Notes under the pieces: model-generated | Told to the model about the DNA's origin: nothing | What the model saw: the letters and a program-made list of their open reading frames with translations, nothing else | The model's database searches: none | Part shown: piece by piece, positions 7,420-19,516 of the stretch | Layout: each line of letters opens with the position of its first letter | How positions within the stretch are numbered: the first letter of the stretch is position 1 | Translations under genes and position numbers: made by a program | From: Paraglaciecola sp. T6c | GTDB lineage: Bacteria > Pseudomonadota > Gammaproteobacteria > Enterobacterales > Alteromonadaceae | Assembly (NCBI RefSeq): GCF_000014225.1 | Contig: NC_008228.1 | Span: 2,976,001-3,040,000, forward strand | Length of the DNA stretch: 64,000 bases | Reading direction: 5' to 3'

Positions 7420-7776
7420 ATGAAAACCTTAGGTATCATTAATAGTACCGCACCTTATGGTCTGTCTAACGGACAGGAAAGCTTGGACTTAGCGTTGGCC
7501 TCGGCCAATTTTGGACAAGAAGTGACGCTATTTTTTGTAGATGATGGCGTATTTCAATTGCTCAAATCCCAACAACCATCTCCTGAACAAGGTAGGCATT
7601 ACAGCAAGACGTTTCCCGCTCTCACATTCTACGATATTGACGACATTTATGTTTGTCAGCAAAGTCTCAGCGAAAGGAAACTAGAGGTGTCAGACTTGTG
7701 CATAGAAGTCACCGCCCTGCCCCCAGAAGAGCTAAATCAGCAGCTAGCTCAGCTTGACCAATTGATGAGATTTTAA
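7420..7776 (+). CDS. tusC: Sulfurtransferase complex subunit TusC
   Basis: Structural DsrF-like subunit of TusBCD. The sequence MKTLGIINSTAPYGLSNGQESLDLALA matches the family N-terminus. I start it at ATG 7420 rather than the in-frame TTG at 7414, because family members begin MK and the ATG lies 2 nt after the tusD stop (7415-7417). Length is 118 aa. It ends directly against tusB with no intergenic base. Confidence 0.92.
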   Translation: MKTLGIINSTAPYGLSNGQESLDLALASANFGQEVTLFFVDDGVFQLLKSQQPSPEQGRHYSKTFPALTFYDIDDIYVCQQSLSERKLEVSDLCIEVTALPPEELNQQLAQLDQLMRF

Positions 7777-8091
7777 ATGACACTGCATATTGTTAGCACC
7801 AGTCCTTTTAGCAGCACTGTATTTGAAAGTGTTTTTAAACGTTGCAATAACGGTGACGGGATCATGTTGATACAAGATGGCGCATACGCATTGAACCATG
7901 TGGATGTCAGTCATCAATTAAGAGAACTGAGCCTATCATTAGGCATTACCTGCTTTGTCCTAGAAGATGATGTGGTCGCCAGAGCAAATCATCTAAAATC
8001 TACAGGTACAAACTCTAAATTAATAAAATCTATCAGCATGGAAGGTTTTGTCGCACTAACGCTTGGCTACAAAACGACGATCAGTTGGTAA
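7777..8091 (+). CDS. tusB: Sulfurtransferase complex subunit TusB
   Basis: DsrH-like third subunit of TusBCD, 104 aa, with typical MTLHIVSTSPF start, IMLIQDGAYA core and the tail TTISW (family members usually end near a Trp). The ATG is the codon right after the tusC TAA, so translational coupling is likely. Seventy-seven bases separate it from tusE. Confidence 0.9.
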   Translation: MTLHIVSTSPFSSTVFESVFKRCNNGDGIMLIQDGAYALNHVDVSHQLRELSLSLGITCFVLEDDVVARANHLKSTGTNSKLIKSISMEGFVALTLGYKTTISW

Positions 8092-8168
8092 ATAATAATG
8101 TTGATTTACACCATCTTTAACCAGAGGTGAAGTAAGTCGCCCGAGATTATAGATATTAAGAGGTTTCA

Positions 8169-8513
8169 GTGCACGTGAGCGGTTATATAGAATACAAAGA
8201 GCAACAGATCCCAATAGACAAACAAGGCTATTTATTAAATGTGGACGACTGGCAACCAGATTTAGCACCCCTTTTAGCCGAAGAAGAGAGCATCGAGTTA
8301 ACCGATGCCCATTGGGAAGTAGTCAACTTCGTACGCGATTTTTATTTAGAGTACAACACCAGCCCAGCTATGCGTGCCTTAGTCAAAGCCATGAAGGTAA
8401 AATTTGGTGAAGAAAAAGCCAACAGCCGTTATTTATTTAGGTTATTTAAAAAAGGTCCTGCTAAACAAGCCACAAAAATAGCCGGCCTGCCCAAACCCGC
8501 GAAATGTTTGTAG
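8169..8513 (+). CDS. tusE: Sulfur relay protein TusE (DsrC family)
   Basis: DsrC-like carrier that accepts sulfur from TusBCD and stimulates MnmA. The family core is clear: [11 protein letters not shown], then [20 protein letters not shown], and the C-terminal arm with a penultimate Cys (GLPKPAKCL), which is the acceptor residue. Start is GTG at 8169 with an AAGAGG Shine-Dalgarno 6 nt upstream; a second GTG two codons later is possible. Length is 114 aa. It closes the tus cluster and is followed by a strong terminator shared with convergent serS. Confidence 0.93.
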   Translation: MHVSGYIEYKEQQIPIDKQGYLLNVDDWQPDLAPLLAEEESIELTDAHWEVVNFVRDFYLEYNTSPAMRALVKAMKVKFGEEKANSRYLFRLFKKGPAKQATKIAGLPKPAKCL

Positions 8514-8533
8514 TTTAAAGCATATAAAATCAT

Positions 8534-8577
8534 AAAAAAGCGCGGCCACTTATCTACAAAGTGGCCGCGCTTTTTTG
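8534..8577. terminator. Bidirectional terminator between tusE and serS
   Basis: Perfect GC-rich stem AAAAAAGCGCGGCCACTT with its complement AAGTGGCCGCGCTTTTTT (loop ATCTACA). It has A- and T-runs on both sides, so it can stop tusE (plus) and serS (minus) transcription. Confidence 0.92.
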
Positions 8578-8604
8578 TATCAGTAACGCCAAAGCGCTAT
8601 CACG

Positions 8605-10297
<1,693 letters not shown>

Positions 10298-11635
10298 TTA
10301 CTTGTACCTTTTATGAGCGCTCTTGTTATTTAAATCAGTCAGAAAATCTAATTTCGCCTTGAGCTTTATCTCCAGCCCTCTCTCATTAGGCACATAGTAT
10401 TGTGTATCTTGCATTTCGGGTGGTAAATAGCTTTCCCCCGCAGCAAAGGCATTTGGCTCATCATGGGCATAGCGATAGCCATCACCGAACCCCATTTCTT
10501 TCATTAACTTAGTGGGAGCATTACGTAAGTGGCTAGGCACTTCGTAATCCGGCAATGATTTAGCATCCCGCATCGCTTGCTTGAACGCCGTATAAACCGC
10601 ATTACTCTTGGCAGCACTTGCACAATACAAGGTAGCCTGCGCTATGGCTCGTTCGCCTTCTGCAGGGCCAATGCGTTGGAAAATGTCCCACGCATTGAGG
10701 CAGACTTCCATCGCTCGGGGATCGGCATTACCGATATCTTCAGTAGCAATGGCCAATAAACGCCGTGCCACATAAAGCGGATCACACCCAGCATTTAACA
10801 TACGCGCATACCAATACAAAGCACCATCAGGAGATGAGCCACGCACAGATTTGTGAAAGGCAGAGATTAAATCGTAAAACTGGTCCCCGCCTTTGTCATA
10901 CTGAGCGACCTTTTCGCCTACCGCTTCTTTAATGGCTTCAAGCGTGATTTTTCCTTCAGTGGAGAAGTCAGCAGCCAACTCAATATAATTCAATAGACGC
11001 CTTGCGTCACCGCCTGCAAGCTCGGTTAAAAGCGCAATACCCTTGTCTTCTATTTGCAGAGCTAACTGCCCCAACCCACGGGGCTCGTCAGTTAACGCGC
11101 GCTTAGCAATATCTGTCAGGTCATTCTCAGTCAGTGATTTAAGCACATACACCCGAGCACGAGATAATAAAGCACCGTTTAATTCGAAAGATGGGTTTTC
11201 TGTGGTGGCGCCAATAAACGTAATCGTGCCGTCTTCAATAAAAGGCAAAAACGCATCTTGCTGACTCTTGTTAAACCTGTGTACTTCGTCAACAAATAAA
11301 ATGGTGCGCTTGGCCTGGTTAAGCGCATTTTGTTTTGCTTGTTCAATAGCACTGCGAATATCTTTTACGCCGGAAGTAACTGCGGAGATCCGCTCGATAT
11401 GCGCATCGCAATGCATAGCAATAATTTCAGCTAATGTGGTTTTACCTGTACCAGGCGGCCCCCAGAGGATCATCGAATGGCAGTGGCCACGCTCAATGGC
11501 GCTGCGCAGGGGTTTGCCTACACCAACAATGTGTTGCTGGCCGAAATATTCGGCAATATTCTGCGGGCGCATGCGTGCAGCTAGTGGTGCGAAGCTTGGG
11601 TCGTCTTGATGGCTAAAATCGAATCCTTGATTCAT
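10298..11635 (-). CDS. rarA: Replication-associated recombination protein A (MgsA/RarA)
   Basis: AAA+ ATPase related to clamp-loader and RuvB proteins that acts at stalled forks and gaps. It has Walker [13 protein letters not shown] (about residues 59-70), Walker [12 protein letters not shown], sensor 1 [13 protein letters not shown] and the C-terminal MgsA tetramerisation region (about 270-430, [19 protein letters not shown]). The length of 445 aa is usual. Its start codon overlaps the lolA stop by one base. The chain ftsK-lolA-rarA-crcB/serS is conserved with E. coli. Confidence 0.96.
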   Translation of the reverse strand: MNQGFDFSHQDDPSFAPLAARMRPQNIAEYFGQQHIVGVGKPLRSAIERGHCHSMILWGPPGTGKTTLAEIIAMHCDAHIERISAVTSGVKDIRSAIEQAKQNALNQAKRTILFVDEVHRFNKSQQDAFLPFIEDGTITFIGATTENPSFELNGALLSRARVYVLKSLTENDLTDIAKRALTDEPRGLGQLALQIEDKGIALLTELAGGDARRLLNYIELAADFSTEGKITLEAIKEAVGEKVAQYDKGGDQFYDLISAFHKSVRGSSPDGALYWYARMLNAGCDPLYVARRLLAIATEDIGNADPRAMEVCLNAWDIFQRIGPAEGERAIAQATLYCASAAKSNAVYTAFKQAMRDAKSLPDYEVPSHLRNAPTKLMKEMGFGDGYRYAHDEPNAFAAGESYLPPEMQDTQYYVPNERGLEIKLKAKLDFLTDLNNKSAHKRYK

Positions 11636-12297
11636 CAGTTACGTTGGTCGTCCAAGTCGTAGCCTTCAGGCAGACTAAAGGTAAAGACCTCATCACTGAC
11701 CGTTTTATTTTGCTGAATATCATTGAAATACAAGTCGCTAATTTGCTGCTGGCTGTCTTGCATGCTCATCGACGTTAACTGTGCCCCATCAAACACCAAC
11801 ACGAGTGAGTGTACTGCAGAATCAGGTTTTTTCGCATCAATACGAAAAGTATCATTGGTATGAGAAACACTGAAATTCTCCCAAGCGTCACTGTTCGGCT
11901 GAGTGAGCAAAATAAGGGGATTATTGGCCACTGCTTGGTCTTGACTGATGGCAGTAACTTGCTCCACAAAAGGGTCCACATTCCATAGAGTACTGCCATC
12001 GGCAATGAGAATATTTTCATTGGGCGGGTTGAGCTCCCAATATAGTTTGTTGGGTTGTTTTAGCTTTATCACCCCAGTTGCTTCTTGCAGTACTTCGTGA
12101 TTCGCGTCAGTCACTTTTTGGGTAAACGAGGCGCTAAAGTTATGTAGGGTTTGCAATCGCGCTTTCAGTTTATCTTCATCGGTTTGCTGGGCATTTACGC
12201 TAAAAATAGCCCCTAACATTAGCAATAAAGTCCCTGATAACTTCGCCACGTAACCGATATATTTAACACTGTTCATATTTTGCTGAATACCTATCAT
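11635..12297 (-). CDS. lolA: Outer-membrane lipoprotein carrier protein LolA
   Basis: Periplasmic chaperone that moves lipoproteins from LolCDE to LolB. An N-terminal signal peptide (hydrophobic run [13 protein letters not shown], cleavage after VNA) precedes a LolA fold with [19 protein letters not shown], then [20 protein letters not shown] and [20 protein letters not shown]. Start at 12297 lies 3 nt after ftsK and has AGAG upstream; the ATG at 12276 would give a more compact signal peptide. It is 220 aa long from the first ATG. Confidence 0.94.
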   Translation of the reverse strand: MIGIQQNMNSVKYIGYVAKLSGTLLLMLGAIFSVNAQQTDEDKLKARLQTLHNFSASFTQKVTDANHEVLQEATGVIKLKQPNKLYWELNPPNENILIADGSTLWNVDPFVEQVTAISQDQAVANNPLILLTQPNSDAWENFSVSHTNDTFRIDAKKPDSAVHSLVLVFDGAQLTSMSMQDSQQQISDLYFNDIQQNKTVSDEVFTFSLPEGYDLDDQRN

Positions 12298-12300
12298 AAA

Positions 12301-14814
12301 TTAATCTCTTGGTGGTGGAGGTGCCAACACTTCTCTATTACCATTGTGCCCTGGTGGCGTTACGACACCACTTTGTTCCATTTGTTCGACCAAGCGTGCT
12401 GCACGATTGTAACCAATTCTAAATTTACGCTGCACACTTGATACTGACGCGCGGCGTGACTCAGTGACGAAAGACACGGCTTCATCGTAAAACACATCAA
12501 ACTCTTGATCGCCGCCTTCTGGTTGCTCACCGGGCAGTAATACCTCAGCTGTGGTGTCACCGTTGAGAATCTCATCAATGTATTGCGGTGCACCGCGGCT
12601 TTTCCAATCGGCTACTACAGCATGTACTTCCGGGTCATCAACAAACGCGCCGTGGACCCGTGTCGGCACGCCAGTACCTGGTGGCAAGTAAAGCATGTCG
12701 CCCATTCCCAATAAGGTTTCAGCGCCTTGTTGGTCTAAAATAGTTCGTGAATCTATTTTTGATGACACCTGAAACGCAATACGGGTAGGAATATTAGCTT
12801 TTATCAAACCAGTGATAACGTCAACTGACGGACGCTGTGTGGCGAGTACCAAATGAATACCAGCCGCTCTGGCTTTTTGGGCTATACGGGCAATAAGCTC
12901 TTCGACTTTTTTGCCAACGATCATCATCATGTCAGCAAATTCGTCGACCACGACCACGATAGCCGGCAGTTTTTCCAAATCAGGCGCTTCCGTTAACATG
13001 CTCTCTTCTGATTTCCACAAGGGATCTTTTATCGGTTGGCCTGCTTCAATCGCATCTTTGACTTTCTGGTTGAAGCCTTTGAGATTACGTACACCCAGGG
13101 CTGACATTAAACGGTAGCGACGCTCCATTTCCCCGACACACCAGCGCAGTGCGTTGGCCGCTTCCTTCATGTCGGTTACCACTTCAGCGAGCAAATGCGG
13201 TATGCCTTCATAAACAGACAATTCAAGCATTTTCGGGTCAATCATGATCATACGCACGTCTTCTGGCGTTGATTTATACAACAGGCTCAAAATCATGACG
13301 TTAACCCCAACAGACTTACCTGAGCCAGTGGTACCTGCCACTAATAAATGTGGCATTTTGGCTAAATCAACAATCACAGGTTGGCCTGATATATCTGCTC
13401 CTAACACCATGGTTAAATCGGACTCGGCTTTTTGAAAAGCGTCACAGCTAATCACTTCGCTCAAGCGCACCATGTCGCGCTTTTTATTGGGCAACTCTAA
13501 ACCTATTACCGATTTACCTGGAATGACTTCCACCACGCGCACCGAAATAGCAGACATCGCACGGGCCAAATCTTTTGAAAGACCGGTAATCTTACTGACT
13601 TTGACACCTGGCGCTAAGTCCATCTCAAAACGGGTGATAACAGGCCCAGGATACACACCTACCACTTGTGCATCGATGTTAAAGTCTTTTAGTTTTTCCT
13701 CAAGTAAGCGAGAGACCATTTCAAGCTCTTCAGGGGTAATCGGATTTTTAATTTTGTCTGCTCGTTGCAGTAAATCAAATGACGGCATTGGCTCAGGAGG
13801 TTTACTGTCGGCAATCGCTTTAGCTGCCGCTTGCGCCTCAAGATTGGCTTTAACGTCATCAGAAACATAAACGCCATTATGCGCCTTATCCTTGGGCTGC
13901 TCAGCAGGTGCTTCTGGCTCATCCTGCATTTCATCAATATCGTCTTGCGATTTCTTTTTACGGCCAAAGCCTATCTTGTCGCGCAACTCGCTGATTGAAA
14001 TTGGGCTCGATTCCTCTTTTTTCGGTTCGGGCTCGAACAACACCTCATCGGGAATACTAAAACTCGGTTCAGGCTCGTCATGACTAAAAGGCGTCACACT
14101 TGGCTCTACACGCTGGTGATCGGGTGTATAAGGCGGAGGAACTGAAGTATTCAGCTTGTCATCAGTGCTTGCTTGCTCGTCCTTACTATCGCGATTAAAA
14201 CCGAGTCGTAGCATGGGAGCTTCTTGGATTTTCTGTGGCAGAGACCAAGCACCTGTTGCAAACGCGACGGCCAACGCACCGGTTTTATCGACAACGGTTA
14301 ACCATGAAATTCCAGTTAAAAACGTAAAGCCAGTGCAAAACAAGCTAAGTAAAATAAGAACCGTACCGGCGAAATTGAGATAAGGAACAAGCGATGCGCT
14401 AATTACATCACCTAACATTCCTCCTGCCGAGAAATAGAATAAATCATTAAAGTTAAGGCTGGCTATTCCCGCTGCACCAACAAGGGCCAACAATAGCCCT
14501 AAAATTCGCAGTCCAATCGTTAAATAGTCAAACTCAGAAATACGCTTACGTTGCTGGAACATAAACCAACCGGCGAATGCCGCTGTGAAGGGGAAGATGT
14601 AAGCAATGTAGCCGAACGTAAAAAATAAAATATCAGCTAACCAAGCGCCAATCGCGCCAACCCAATTGTGAATGTCACCTTGCAAACCAGCTTGGCTCCA
14701 GCTTGGGTCGGCTGGATGAAAAGAAGCCAATGCGAGGAGTAAGAAAAAAGCAAATGCGCAACTTAGCATCATGCCTACTTCCATAATCCGTTGGATACCT
14801 GTGAGTCTTGCCAT
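12301..14814 (-). CDS. ftsK: DNA translocase FtsK
   Basis: Septal DNA pump that clears the chromosome terminus and activates XerCD at dif. The N-terminal part has hydrophobic segments (about residues 10-175) anchoring it at the septum, followed by a short acidic/proline-rich linker (about 200-350). The C-terminal motor contains Walker [13 protein letters not shown] and Walker [15 protein letters not shown], and the final winged-helix gamma domain ([21 protein letters not shown]) reads KOPS. I start at the ATG encoding MARLTGIQ (837 aa); the in-frame TTG five codons earlier is less likely. The linker is much shorter than in E. coli FtsK. Confidence 0.96.
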   Translation of the reverse strand: MARLTGIQRIMEVGMMLSCAFAFFLLLALASFHPADPSWSQAGLQGDIHNWVGAIGAWLADILFFTFGYIAYIFPFTAAFAGWFMFQQRKRISEFDYLTIGLRILGLLLALVGAAGIASLNFNDLFYFSAGGMLGDVISASLVPYLNFAGTVLILLSLFCTGFTFLTGISWLTVVDKTGALAVAFATGAWSLPQKIQEAPMLRLGFNRDSKDEQASTDDKLNTSVPPPYTPDHQRVEPSVTPFSHDEPEPSFSIPDEVLFEPEPKKEESSPISISELRDKIGFGRKKKSQDDIDEMQDEPEAPAEQPKDKAHNGVYVSDDVKANLEAQAAAKAIADSKPPEPMPSFDLLQRADKIKNPITPEELEMVSRLLEEKLKDFNIDAQVVGVYPGPVITRFEMDLAPGVKVSKITGLSKDLARAMSAISVRVVEVIPGKSVIGLELPNKKRDMVRLSEVISCDAFQKAESDLTMVLGADISGQPVIVDLAKMPHLLVAGTTGSGKSVGVNVMILSLLYKSTPEDVRMIMIDPKMLELSVYEGIPHLLAEVVTDMKEAANALRWCVGEMERRYRLMSALGVRNLKGFNQKVKDAIEAGQPIKDPLWKSEESMLTEAPDLEKLPAIVVVVDEFADMMMIVGKKVEELIARIAQKARAAGIHLVLATQRPSVDVITGLIKANIPTRIAFQVSSKIDSRTILDQQGAETLLGMGDMLYLPPGTGVPTRVHGAFVDDPEVHAVVADWKSRGAPQYIDEILNGDTTAEVLLPGEQPEGGDQEFDVFYDEAVSFVTESRRASVSSVQRKFRIGYNRAARLVEQMEQSGVVTPPGHNGNREVLAPPPPRD

Positions 14815-14938
14815 AGCGTTTTCTTTCAACTTAGGGTTACTGCGTAAAATTAGCTGTATAAGATACCAGTGCTTTGGTCAAAATCCTAGACAACGGCGTG
14901 CTTATGCCCAGTATTTGAGCAATCTGCGGTTAAACAGT

Positions 14939-15424
14939 TCAGCGTTGATTAATTTTCACCATGGTGGTGTCTTTGACTTCTTCCATTACAACGTAAGTTC
15001 GAGATTCATTCACTCCTGGTAATCTAAGTAGGGTGTCACCAAGCAACTTACGATAGGTCGACATGTCCGCCACTCGCGCTTTAAGTAAAAAATCAAAATC
15101 ACCAGAGACTAAATGACACTCTTGGATGTCTTCATGCTGTTTTACCGCAGTAGAAAATAGCTCAAAGATATCAGGCGACGTTTTGGTCAACGTAATTTCC
15201 ACGAAGACTAACATCGCCGCACCGAGTTTTTGTGGGTCGACTCGCGCATGATAGCCTAGAATATAGCCTTGACTCTCAAGACGTTTAACTCTTTCTAAAC
15301 AAGGACTTGCACTTAGACCGACCTTATTGGCTAAATCGATATTTGATAAACGGCCGTTCTTTTGCAGCTCACTTAAAATATTGCGATCGATTCTATCGAG
15401 GTGTTTCGGTGTTTTTATCAACAT
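14939..15424 (-). CDS. lrp: Leucine-responsive regulatory protein Lrp
   Basis: Feast/famine transcription factor, 161 aa. The N-terminal HTH covers residues 9-60 (LDRIDRNILSELQKNGRLS, then VGLSASPCLERVKRLE) and the C-terminal RAM ligand domain includes HLVSGDFDFLLKARV and LPGVNESRTYVVMEEVKDT. It is transcribed away from ald, and a candidate Lrp box lies in the shared upstream region, so direct control of ald is plausible. In E. coli lrp is also a neighbour of ftsK, as here. Confidence 0.95.
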   Translation of the reverse strand: MLIKTPKHLDRIDRNILSELQKNGRLSNIDLANKVGLSASPCLERVKRLESQGYILGYHARVDPQKLGAAMLVFVEITLTKTSPDIFELFSTAVKQHEDIQECHLVSGDFDFLLKARVADMSTYRKLLGDTLLRLPGVNESRTYVVMEEVKDTTMVKINQR

Positions 15425-15481
15425 AGATAATACTGCATTTAATGGCTTTCTCCCTATTTTATACTTAAAGCATTAAATCTT

Positions 15482-15496
15482 CAGAATAATTTTCTT
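15482..15496. promoter_or_regulatory. Candidate Lrp binding site between lrp and ald
   Basis: CAGAATAATTTTCTT fits the E. coli Lrp consensus YAGHAWATTWTDCTR, quoted from memory, at 13 of 15 positions. It lies in the divergent 150-nt spacer about 80-90 nt before the ald start, where an activator or autoregulator would be expected. Confidence 0.45.
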
Positions 15497-15574
15497 CGAA
15501 CCTTCACTTATACTTCGCTCATTATGCAATACCGCATTCAATCGCCCTCGGGTTCAACCTTCAAAGGAAAATTT

Positions 15575-16705
15575 ATGCTAATTGGTGTACCAAAAGAAAT
15601 TAAAAACCACGAATATCGCGTAGGTCTTACGCCTGCTGCAGTTAAAGAGTTTGTTGTTCATGGACATCAAGTACTAATTGAAGATAATGCGGGTACCGCT
15701 ATTGGCTTTACCAATGAAGAGTTTATTGCTGCCGGTGCTGAAATAGTGCCTGATGCAGCAACCGTTTTTGCCAAAGCTGAGATGATTGTAAAGGTTAAAG
15801 AGCCGCAAGAAAATGAATGCAAAATGCTGCGCAAAGGCCAAACCTTGTATACCTATTTGCACCTTGCCCCCGATCCTAAACAGACCGAGCTACTAATTGA
15901 ATCTGGCGCAACCTGCATTGCCTATGAAACAGTAACTGATAACCGCAACGCCCTGCCCCTTCTTGCACCAATGAGTGAAGTTGCTGGTCGTATGGCGGTA
16001 CAAGCTGGCGCGCACTATCTTGAAAAAGCACAAGGTGGTAGTGGTACATTGTTGGGTGGTGTGCCAGGGGTAGCTCCGGGTAAAGTGCTAATTATCGGTG
16101 GCGGTGTTGTAGGCACCAATTCAGCTAAGATGGCGTTGGGCCTTGGTGCTGATGTTACCATTTTGGATCGCTCTTTACCGCGCTTACGTGAGTTAGATGA
16201 TATTTTTGATGGCCGTGTTAAAACCGTTTTTTCAACAGTTGATGCTATTGAGCATTATTCGTCAAAAGCTGACTTAGTGGTGGGTGCAGTACTCATTCCT
16301 GGCGCTGCAGCACCTAAACTATTGACCGCAGAACATGTTAAAAACATGAAAGAGGGCTCAGTAGTGGTTGATGTCGCTATTGATCAAGGTGGTTGTTTTG
16401 AAACCTCAAAAGCGACGACACATCAAGATCCGGTTTATATCGTAGATGGTGTTGTTCATTATTGCGTAGCAAACATGCCGGGCGGTGTTGCGCGTACATC
16501 CACTATGGCACTGAACAACGCAACGCTACCTTTCGGTTTAGCTTTGGCTAACAAAGGGCCTAAGCAGGCTATGTTAGATGATGCGCATTTGCTTAACGGC
16601 TTGAATGTGCATGAAGGTAAAGTTACTTACAAAGCGGTAGTTGATGCACTCGGAAAATCTTTAGGGTTGACCTACACCGATCCTAAAACGGCACTGAGTG
16701 CCTAA
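15575..16705 (+). CDS. ald: Alanine dehydrogenase
   Basis: NAD-dependent enzyme interconverting L-alanine and pyruvate plus ammonia. It starts [20 protein letters not shown] and carries the substrate-site region [13 protein letters not shown] (catalytic His), the Rossmann motif [20 protein letters not shown] and [15 protein letters not shown]. Start at 15575 gives 376 aa, the usual size, with AAAGGA 7 nt upstream. The upstream extension in the same frame is rejected. It is divergent from lrp and followed by a terminator. Confidence 0.96.
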   Translation: MLIGVPKEIKNHEYRVGLTPAAVKEFVVHGHQVLIEDNAGTAIGFTNEEFIAAGAEIVPDAATVFAKAEMIVKVKEPQENECKMLRKGQTLYTYLHLAPDPKQTELLIESGATCIAYETVTDNRNALPLLAPMSEVAGRMAVQAGAHYLEKAQGGSGTLLGGVPGVAPGKVLIIGGGVVGTNSAKMALGLGADVTILDRSLPRLRELDDIFDGRVKTVFSTVDAIEHYSSKADLVVGAVLIPGAAAPKLLTAEHVKNMKEGSVVVDVAIDQGGCFETSKATTHQDPVYIVDGVVHYCVANMPGGVARTSTMALNNATLPFGLALANKGPKQAMLDDAHLLNGLNVHEGKVTYKAVVDALGKSLGLTYTDPKTALSA

Positions 16706-16726
16706 ACATCAATGGATGTAGATTAA

Positions 16727-16757
16727 ATAAAAAAGGCACTCTCGAGTGCCTTTTTTG
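16727..16757. terminator. Terminator after ald, facing pyrF
   Basis: AAAAAAGGCACTCGAGAGTGCC-type stem (GGCACTCTCGAGTGCC) flanked by an A-run and a TTTTTT run. It lies between convergent ald and pyrF and can act on either strand. Confidence 0.85.
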
Positions 16758-16812
16758 TGCGTTTAAATGCGTCTAGAAATTTAACGTAAATGTCTAAATT
16801 TTAAATATTAGC

Positions 16813-17508
16813 TCAAGCAATAGATACATTAATAGCGTCAAGCGCAGCGACTGGATCCTTCGCTTGCGTAATAGGCCGGCCAATAACCATGTAATCCACC
16901 CCAACTTGCATAGCCTCTTGAGGTGTCATAATACGTTTCTGATCACCAACGTCACTTCCCTGGGGGCGAATACCGGGAGTCACCAACATAAATTCCTTAC
17001 CCAAAGTCTCTTTTAACATTGCAGCTTCTTGTGCCGAGCATACCACTCCGTCAAGTCCTGCTTGTTTGGTTAGGGATGCAAGCGTTAACACGTGCTCCAT
17101 GGGCGATGATTGAATACCAATTTGTGACAGCTGACGCTTATCCATGCTGGTAAGCACTGTTACTGCGATAAGATGAGGCTTGTCTTGACCGAACTGAGCT
17201 AAGCCTTCACGAGCACGTATCATCATATCTTCGCCACCAGAAGCATGTACGTTCACCATCCATACGCCTAAATCTGCGGCGGCTATGCACGCTTTGGCAA
17301 CGGTATTTGGAATATCGTGGAATTTGAGATCGAGGAATACATCGAACTCCTTCGCCACCAAAGTGCGAACAAACTCAGGACCGAAATACGTGAACATTTC
17401 TTTACCGACTTTTAGACGGCACTGAGATGGGTCAATCCTATCTACAAAATCAAGTGCGTCTTTCTTTACATCAAAATCAAGTGCGATAACCACTTTTGGA
17501 TCTTGCAT
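16813..17508 (-). CDS. pyrF: Orotidine 5'-phosphate decarboxylase
   Basis: Last step of UMP synthesis. TIM-barrel enzyme of 231 aa with the catalytic D-x-K-x-x-D segment in [14 protein letters not shown]-terminal [20 protein letters not shown], and phosphate-binding [10 protein letters not shown] and [11 protein letters not shown]. It lies 6 nt downstream of lapB, the same order as E. coli lapA-lapB-pyrF. Confidence 0.97.
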   Translation of the reverse strand: MQDPKVVIALDFDVKKDALDFVDRIDPSQCRLKVGKEMFTYFGPEFVRTLVAKEFDVFLDLKFHDIPNTVAKACIAAADLGVWMVNVHASGGEDMMIRAREGLAQFGQDKPHLIAVTVLTSMDKRQLSQIGIQSSPMEHVLTLASLTKQAGLDGVVCSAQEAAMLKETLGKEFMLVTPGIRPQGSDVGDQKRIMTPQEAMQVGVDYMVIGRPITQAKDPVAALDAINVSIA

Positions 17509-17514
17509 TAACGT

Positions 17515-18684
17515 TTATTCTCCGTCTAAGCCTTTAATCGGTTTAACCTGGCCCCATTTTTTACAGGATGGGCACAACCAATGTATTTGCCCGCCCGAAA
17601 AGCCACAGCTATGACAGCGATATTTAGGTCGCTGCTTAATCTGCTCTTCAACAAGCTCTTTTAATAGCACAAGGCTATTCATGGACTCATCAGGGGCTTG
17701 TTGTTCAATATACAACCCCATAAGCGTTTTAAAGCCTTTCATGGTGGGATGTTTACGCAGTTGATCAAGCAAAACATCAGCCGCTTCTTTTGTTAAACCC
17801 TGCCGTGCCATTAATTTCACTTTGGCTAGATAGGAGGTGGCACATTGCTGCCAATATTCGTTAAGGATCTTTTCTAGCTGCTCAAGATCGCCCAGTGCTT
17901 CAGCGCTTTGTTCTATCAACGGCACCGCTTCACTCAACCAAGATACATCACGCAAAGGCACCTGTTGTAAGTACTCGATGGCGGTCTGATATTGCTCTTG
18001 GCTAATCGCTATTTGCCCTAGCATTAGCCATGGGCGAACGGTATTTTGGTCAGCCATAATGGCTTTTTGCAAGGTTTTCTCGGCTAGATTAAGTTCATTT
18101 TTACGTACATAAATAGCCGCTTGCTCGCAATAAAAATGCGAGATGCGAATGCATAGCTCGTCACTATCGCCATGATTTTCCATCATATTCTCAGCCAGCT
18201 CAATCCCTCTGCCCCATTCTTTGGTGGCTTGATAGATATCGAAAAGCTGCTGTTGTGCATCTAGAAAATGTTTGTCTGAATTTAATAGCTGCAGAAAAGC
18301 GTTCTCAGCACGCTCCAAAAAGCCTGCAAGCACATAGTCCTTGCCTAATTCTTTGAGGGCAGATTCGCGCTGTGCTGGAGAAATTTGTTCTTTACTGACA
18401 AGATTTTGATGAACGCGTATTGCTCTGTCTAACTCGCCTCGGTGTCTGAAAAATTTGCCCATGGCAATATGGGTTTCAACCGTATCACTGTCGAGGTTGA
18501 TCATTTTTATGAGAGTATCGACGGCCTTATCAGGCTCATCAGATAAGAGGAAATTTAAGCCTTTATAGTAATGCTTAGATAAAATACTAGATTGCTTACG
18601 CTGTGCTTGACGTACACTATTGCGCCCCATCACCCAGCCATATCCGGCGGCTACAGGTAATAGCAGAAAAAGCAGTTCAAGCAT
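17515..18684 (-). CDS. lapB: LPS assembly regulator LapB (YciM)
   Basis: Membrane-anchored TPR protein that promotes FtsH degradation of LpxC and so sets LPS amount. There is an N-terminal anchor (LELLFLLLPVAAGYGWVMGR), several TPRs across about residues 35-330 and a C-terminal rubredoxin-like zinc site CHSCGF ... CPSCKKWG (residues about 355-375), which is the family hallmark. It has 389 aa, as in E. coli, and is separated by 2 nt from lapA. Confidence 0.95.
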   Translation of the reverse strand: MLELLFLLLPVAAGYGWVMGRNSVRQAQRKQSSILSKHYYKGLNFLLSDEPDKAVDTLIKMINLDSDTVETHIAMGKFFRHRGELDRAIRVHQNLVSKEQISPAQRESALKELGKDYVLAGFLERAENAFLQLLNSDKHFLDAQQQLFDIYQATKEWGRGIELAENMMENHGDSDELCIRISHFYCEQAAIYVRKNELNLAEKTLQKAIMADQNTVRPWLMLGQIAISQEQYQTAIEYLQQVPLRDVSWLSEAVPLIEQSAEALGDLEQLEKILNEYWQQCATSYLAKVKLMARQGLTKEAADVLLDQLRKHPTMKGFKTLMGLYIEQQAPDESMNSLVLLKELVEEQIKQRPKYRCHSCGFSGGQIHWLCPSCKKWGQVKPIKGLDGE

Positions 18685-18686
18685 AA

Positions 18687-18956
18687 TTAAAGGGAGTCTA
18701 CACGATTAGATTTTTTAAGTTGGCGTTCTAAACTTGCTACTCGCCACTTTAATCGTAAAGCATAAAGTGAGAATAGAATTACGCTGAGTAGCACACCACA
18801 TAAGAACACAATCAGCATAAGTAATGACACACGGATGTCGCTCTGCGCTACAAGATAATTTACTGTGACACTATGGGTATTTTGAGAACCAATAAAGCCG
18901 CCTATTAACAGCAAGACTAATACAGCAATAAGAGATAGTAATCCCTTCAACTTCAT
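18687..18956 (-). CDS. lapA: LPS assembly protein LapA (YciS)
   Basis: Small inner-membrane partner of LapB. Two hydrophobic segments (LLSLIAVLVLLLIGGFIGSQ and VSLLMLIVFLCGVLLSVILF) enclose NTHSVTVNYLVAQ, and a short basic/coiled C-terminus follows (LKWRVASLERQLKKSNR). Start at 18956 (89 aa) has a strong AGGAGG 8-9 nt upstream; the longer frame from 18980 is rejected. Confidence 0.92.
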   Translation of the reverse strand: MKLKGLLSLIAVLVLLLIGGFIGSQNTHSVTVNYLVAQSDIRVSLLMLIVFLCGVLLSVILFSLYALRLKWRVASLERQLKKSNRVDSL

Positions 18957-19106
18957 ACTTATTTGCCTCCTAGTGGGCATTTGGATCTGAACTCTTTTTT
19001 ATAAACATACTTTACTCATTCCTGAATTAAGTATTCGAAACAGCTACCACTACGGCCAATAACGAAATGCGTTTATAAACGTCACTTATAATTTACTACA
19101 CTCTAA

Positions 19107-19140
19107 CAAAAACGGCACCCCAATTGGAGTGCCGTTTTAA
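19107..19140 (-). terminator. Terminator between ihfB and lapA
   Basis: AAAACGGCAC-TCCAATTGGGG-TGCCGTTTTT hairpin on the minus strand, 15-50 nt after the ihfB stop. It probably ends the rpsA-ihfB transcript before lapA. Confidence 0.8.
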
Positions 19141-19155
19141 TGATTTAGAGATAAA

Positions 19156-19446
19156 TCAAGCAATTAAATCTTCGTTGACCCTTTCTCGTAACTCTTTACC
19201 AGGTTTGAAGTGGGGAACGTGTTTACCGTCTAACTCCACTGTCTCACCTGTTTTAGGGTTACGACCTACGCGAGGCGCGCGGTAATGCAAAGAGAAACTT
19301 CCAAATCCGCGGATTTCGATGCGTTCACCTTTTTGTAAGGTTTGCGCCATTTGCTCTAGCATTTCCTTGATAGCCAACTCAACGTCTCTTGAAGGTACGT
19401 GACGGGCTTTATCCGCTAGTCTTTCGATAAGTTCTGACTTTGTCAT
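19156..19446 (-). CDS. ihfB: Integration host factor subunit beta
   Basis: Nucleoid-associated DNA-bending protein; forms a heterodimer with IhfA (49779-50075). The 96-aa HU/IHF fold has the beta-arm with [22 protein letters not shown] and the IHF-beta-type tail [16 protein letters not shown]. It is preceded by a GGAGAG-type Shine-Dalgarno and lies 70 nt downstream of rpsA, the order found across gammaproteobacteria. Confidence 0.97.
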   Translation of the reverse strand: MTKSELIERLADKARHVPSRDVELAIKEMLEQMAQTLQKGERIEIRGFGSFSLHYRAPRVGRNPKTGETVELDGKHVPHFKPGKELRERVNEDLIA

Positions 19447-19516
19447 TAAAACTCTCCTTCAATATATAAGTACGTTGTGAAAATTTATCGATGCGTATAA
19501 TACGCACCTTGATTGA

